15,409 bases of DNA from an uncultured Sutterella sp. (lineage in GTDB: Bacteria > Pseudomonadota > Gammaproteobacteria > Burkholderiales > Burkholderiaceae_F), in contig CAAGKD010000030.1 in assembly GCA_900770335.1 (NCBI GenBank), positions 1-15,409 of the forward strand. Direction: 5' to 3'. Position numbers and translations under genes: made by a program. Of this stretch, positions 13,055 to 15,409 are shown piece by piece. The first letter of the stretch is position 1. Every line of letters starts with the position of its first letter. Below the pieces are notes generated by a model. That model was given only the letters and a program-made list of their open reading frames with translations. It was not told the origin of the DNA and did not search any database.

Positions 13055-13837
13055 ATGACAATCGAAATCACCGGAACGCTTTCGGGCGCTCATGACCGTC
13101 ACACGCCCGAGAGCCTCGCGAAGAGCTTCTCGCACGCCTGGTTCGTCGCGCCGAAGGGCGTCTTCGAGGGACGACTTGACGAGATGCCCGGCTTCGTCGC
13201 CACCGCGCTAGGCACCGGGGAGCTCTTCCCGATCGTCCTCTTCGCGCACGGCTCCTCAGGCATCGGCGAGCCCGTCAAGGCCTTCGCGCGCTACGTCGCC
13301 TCGCTCGGTGTCGGCATGGTGATCCCGAACTCCTTCGTTCTCGAGGACCGCCTCGCCTACACGTCGCCCGTCGCGAGAAAGGACTACGAGCGCGTGCACG
13401 CGATGAGAAGCGCCGAGCTCGCCTGGGCGGCCGCGCATCTTGACGAGATCCCGGGCTGGGACGGGCGCCATGTCGTCGCGGGCACGAGCGAGGGCGGCGT
13501 CGCCGCGGCACGCTTCACCGCGCCCGATGGCGTTCCCGAGTCCGGCCGCATGATCTTCTCCTGGTCCTGCGAGGACAACTACCACGTCGAGGCGCACCGC
13601 ACGGCGATCCCGGACGACCTCCCCGTCCTCTGCGTCATGAGCGCGGCCGACAAGTTCTTCAGCCGCGCAAACCCGTGGCTCGACAATCCGGGGGCCGTCG
13701 GGAACCCCTCGGTCACGCTCGCGAAGAACAAGCATGCGGCGATCGTCCTCATCCCAGGAGCGCCCCACACGCTCTTCGCGCTGCCGCAGACCGAAAGCGC
13801 GACGCTCGGGTTCCTCGCCCGCGTGTTCGAGCTCTGA
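13055..13837 (+). CDS. Dienelactone hydrolase-like alpha/beta hydrolase
   Basis: A 260-residue cytoplasmic protein without a signal peptide. The alpha/beta hydrolase landmarks are in order: VLFAHGSSG (61-69, oxyanion loop), AGTSEGGVAAAR (142-153, nucleophile Ser145 in a GxSxG elbow), CVMSAADKFF (193-202, likely acid Asp199) and IPGAPHTLF (233-241, catalytic His238). This order and size fit dienelactone hydrolase-like esterases, but the substrate is unknown; dienelactone hydrolase itself usually uses Cys. The ATG at 13055 follows GAGGAG at a good distance and is preferred over the TTG at 13040, which lies on the ribosome site itself. It is divergent from bioB with a possible FNR-type box between them. 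A related but different hydrolase is broken at 2609-3629. Confidence 0.85.
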   Translation: MTIEITGTLSGAHDRHTPESLAKSFSHAWFVAPKGVFEGRLDEMPGFVATALGTGELFPIVLFAHGSSGIGEPVKAFARYVASLGVGMVIPNSFVLEDRLAYTSPVARKDYERVHAMRSAELAWAAAHLDEIPGWDGRHVVAGTSEGGVAAARFTAPDGVPESGRMIFSWSCEDNYHVEAHRTAIPDDLPVLCVMSAADKFFSRANPWLDNPGAVGNPSVTLAKNKHAAIVLIPGAPHTLFALPQTESATLGFLARVFEL

Positions 13838-14121
13838 GCAGCAGACTCTGCAGGCGCCTCATGCCCGGCAGCGCCCGAAAGCGCCCGGGCGCCCGGGAGA
13901 CGACCGAGCTCTGGCTTGAGGCGCTCGGGGCTTGCCGTTCCCGCGCCGTCGCCTCTCTGCGCGATCAGCGCTGACCGATCATGGCGCGGCGGGCGCTTTG
14001 CGACGGTCGCCGTCACGGACGAAGCGCCCTGAATCGTTCTGAGTCACTCTGCGATGCCAAGGAATCCGGCCCAAGGAGAGTGGCGCTCCGCCGTCAGCGG
14101 CGGCGGAGCCCTTCGCATCGA
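13838..14121. other. Convergent spacer with GC-rich palindromes
   Basis: This 284-bp spacer lies between the hydrolase and the DcuC carrier and has no credible gene. It holds a 14-bp perfect palindrome, CCCGGGCGCCCGGG (13884-13897), within a run of repeated GCGCCCG units, and the hairpin that probably ends the carrier transcript. Confidence 0.5.
14085..14109 (-). terminator. Candidate terminator of the DcuC-family carrier
   Basis: GCTCCGCCG/CGGCGGAGC, a perfect nine-base stem with a seven-base loop, starts twelve bases beyond the carrier stop on the minus strand. It is followed by GCCACTCTCC, which lacks a true T-run, so termination strength is uncertain. Confidence 0.5.
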
Positions 14122-15409
14122 TCAGAAGAACGCGGCGACGACGAGCAGCATCACGACGTAGCCCGTGAGGCACGGAATGATCGTGCGCTTGACCATCGTG
14201 AGCGGATTGACCTTCGCAAAGCCCGACACGATGATGATCACGCCCGCGACCGGGCTCATCGCGCGGAGCATCTCGCTTGCGGTGTGCATCATCATCATCA
14301 TCGAGACGCCGTTCTCGCCGAAGGCCTTCGCGGCGTCCGGAATGAGGTGCCCGAGGCTCGTGAAGGCCGCAACGCCCGAGCCCGTCAGAACCGTCACGAC
14401 GCCGATGATTGCGGACATCACGACGCTCGTTCCGGTGTAGCCGAGCCCGACCGCCTCGGCTCCCGAGAGCAGAAGGCTCACGATGCCGATGTTCTGCAGG
14501 CCCTTGGCGAAGAACGCCGCGACGAAGATGAGGCCGACGGTCGAGGTCAGAATCGAGCCCATGCCCTTGAACATCGCGTAGGAGAGGTCAAAGGACTTGC
14601 GCACGTCCCGGCGCGCGACGACGTCGATGAGGAAGGCGAGGATCCAGGCGATGAACATCGCCGTGGCGACGTTCATCGAAACGCCCCAGACGAACTTGTT
14701 GAAGACGAGGAGGAGCGCAAGAGGAAAAAGCGGCATCAGCGCGTAGAGGGCCGGCGTCTTCTCAAGGCTCTGGCGCTTCGCCTCGAGCTCGCCCAAGTCC
14801 GCAACTTCGCCGCCGCCTTCGCGCTTGTCGAACCAGCGTTGCGTCACAACGTGCGCGATCGCCATCGCGAGGATCGTCGGCGCGGCCATCGGCAACTGAT
14901 AACGCACGAGATACTCGATCGGATCGAGCCCGACGAGCTGCGCGGCGAGGTTCGCCACGCCCGACGCGGGCGCATACCCGATGGCGAGCACGCTCGAGAC
15001 GACGGCCGCGGCCGCCAGGGGCGAGCAGCCCACGCGGATGATGAGCGGATAGACCGTCACGACCATCAGCATCGCGAGGCTCGCGGCGGACGTGATCACG
15101 AGTCCGAGGCAGTGTCCGATGATGAAGACCGCGGCGAGGATCACGTAGGGATTGCGGATCGCAGAAAGCGGCCTGGCGCAGACCGTCACGAACCGATCCG
15201 AGGCTCCGATCGCCTGCATGTACGCGGCGAATCCCCCTGAGATCAGGATGAGAAAGCCAACGCCAGCGACCTGCGACACGCTGATCGTGCGCAGGAGCTC
15301 GACAATGTCGAACGGTATTACGCCCGTCGCCGCAAACTTCTGCGGGAAGATCGAAGCGCCGCCCATGAGGGCGAGAAGGTTGAGGATGAAGCCGCCCAGG
15401 AAGAGCACC
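14122..15409 (-). CDS. DcuC-family anaerobic C4-dicarboxylate transporter, 5' end missing
   Basis: At least 428 residues of a polytopic inner-membrane carrier; the start lies beyond the right edge. Compared with E. coli DcuC (461 residues) about 30 N-terminal residues are missing. Shared stretches include LISGGFAAYMQAIGA (LCGFAAYMTHIGA in DcuC), AMAIAHVVTQRWFDKRE (GMAIAHFFWQRYLDKKE), VAAFFAKGLQNIG, TGSGVAAFTSLGHLIPDAAK and MSPVAGVIIIVSGFAKVNPLTMVKR (written here as a region, not a continuous quote; it spans the last 60 residues). DcuC proteins move succinate, fumarate and related acids during anaerobic growth, mainly succinate efflux. A link to the fumarate-reductase-like flavoprotein at the other end of the window is conceivable but unproven. 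Substrate assignment is by family only. Confidence 0.88.
   Translation of the reverse strand, partial: VLFLGGFILNLLALMGGASIFPQKFAATGVIPFDIVELLRTISVSQVAGVGFLILISGGFAAYMQAIGASDRFVTVCARPLSAIRNPYVILAAVFIIGHCLGLVITSAASLAMLMVVTVYPLIIRVGCSPLAAAAVVSSVLAIGYAPASGVANLAAQLVGLDPIEYLVRYQLPMAAPTILAMAIAHVVTQRWFDKREGGGEVADLGELEAKRQSLEKTPALYALMPLFPLALLLVFNKFVWGVSMNVATAMFIAWILAFLIDVVARRDVRKSFDLSYAMFKGMGSILTSTVGLIFVAAFFAKGLQNIGIVSLLLSGAEAVGLGYTGTSVVMSAIIGVVTVLTGSGVAAFTSLGHLIPDAAKAFGENGVSMMMMMHTASEMLRAMSPVAGVIIIVSGFAKVNPLTMVKRTIIPCLTGYVVMLLVVAAFF

Noticed and set aside
13884..13897. 14-bp palindrome after the hydrolase as a terminator
   Set aside because: It has no loop and no T-run and lies in repeated GC-rich units, so it is better described as a simple palindrome.
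13981..15240. A 419-codon plus-strand frame opposite the DcuC-family carrier
   Set aside because: The product is a His/Arg/Asp-rich shadow of the carrier; the minus frame matches DcuC along its length.

Overview
The window is GC-rich DNA from a Gram-negative bacterium. It carries a Burkholderiales-type porin ending in Phe, a Tat-exported flavoprotein, aryl-sulfate sulfotransferase remnants, a DcuC-type C4-dicarboxylate carrier and a biotin synthase of the type seen in anaerobes. Together these suggest an anaerobic or microaerophilic gut betaproteobacterium, most likely Sutterellaceae. This is inferred from gene content only and I hold it with moderate confidence.

Layout. (1) Positions 1-3629 are a periplasm and outer-membrane block in visible decay. 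It holds the 5' end of a Tat-exported FAD oxidoreductase (-), a porin (-) broken by a one-base frameshift in a G6 run, two 5'-truncated aryl-sulfate sulfotransferase genes fused head to head (- then +), and an alpha/beta hydrolase (+) with a frameshift and no convincing start. (2) Positions 3669-6416 hold a stand-alone DnaQ-like exonuclease (-), divergent from a sodium:solute symporter (+), followed by a small DUF1778/TacA-like antitoxin (+) with no toxin beside it. (3) Positions 6319-9741 hold a MarR regulator, an HlyD-type membrane fusion protein and an ABC-2 permease, all on the minus strand. Near-identical 12-bp palindromes stand in front of marR and in front of hlyD, which reads as an autoregulated, inducible export locus; no ATPase is encoded with it. 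(4) Positions 10033-12766 hold cofactor-independent phosphoglycerate mutase (+), convergent with biotin synthase (-). (5) Positions 12767-13837 hold a control region with a 17-bp palindrome and an FNR-like box, then a dienelactone-hydrolase-like protein (+). (6) Positions 14122-15409 hold the DcuC-family carrier (-), cut by the window end.

The points most worth a second look are the head-to-head sulfotransferase fusion within a run of broken genes, the matched MarR operators around an ATPase-less exporter, the four 11-bp phased repeats upstream of the porin, the FNR-like box in front of an atypical BioB, and the orphan antitoxin whose 3' end overlaps the permease tail. I saw no CRISPR array, tRNA, rRNA, IS element or phage gene.
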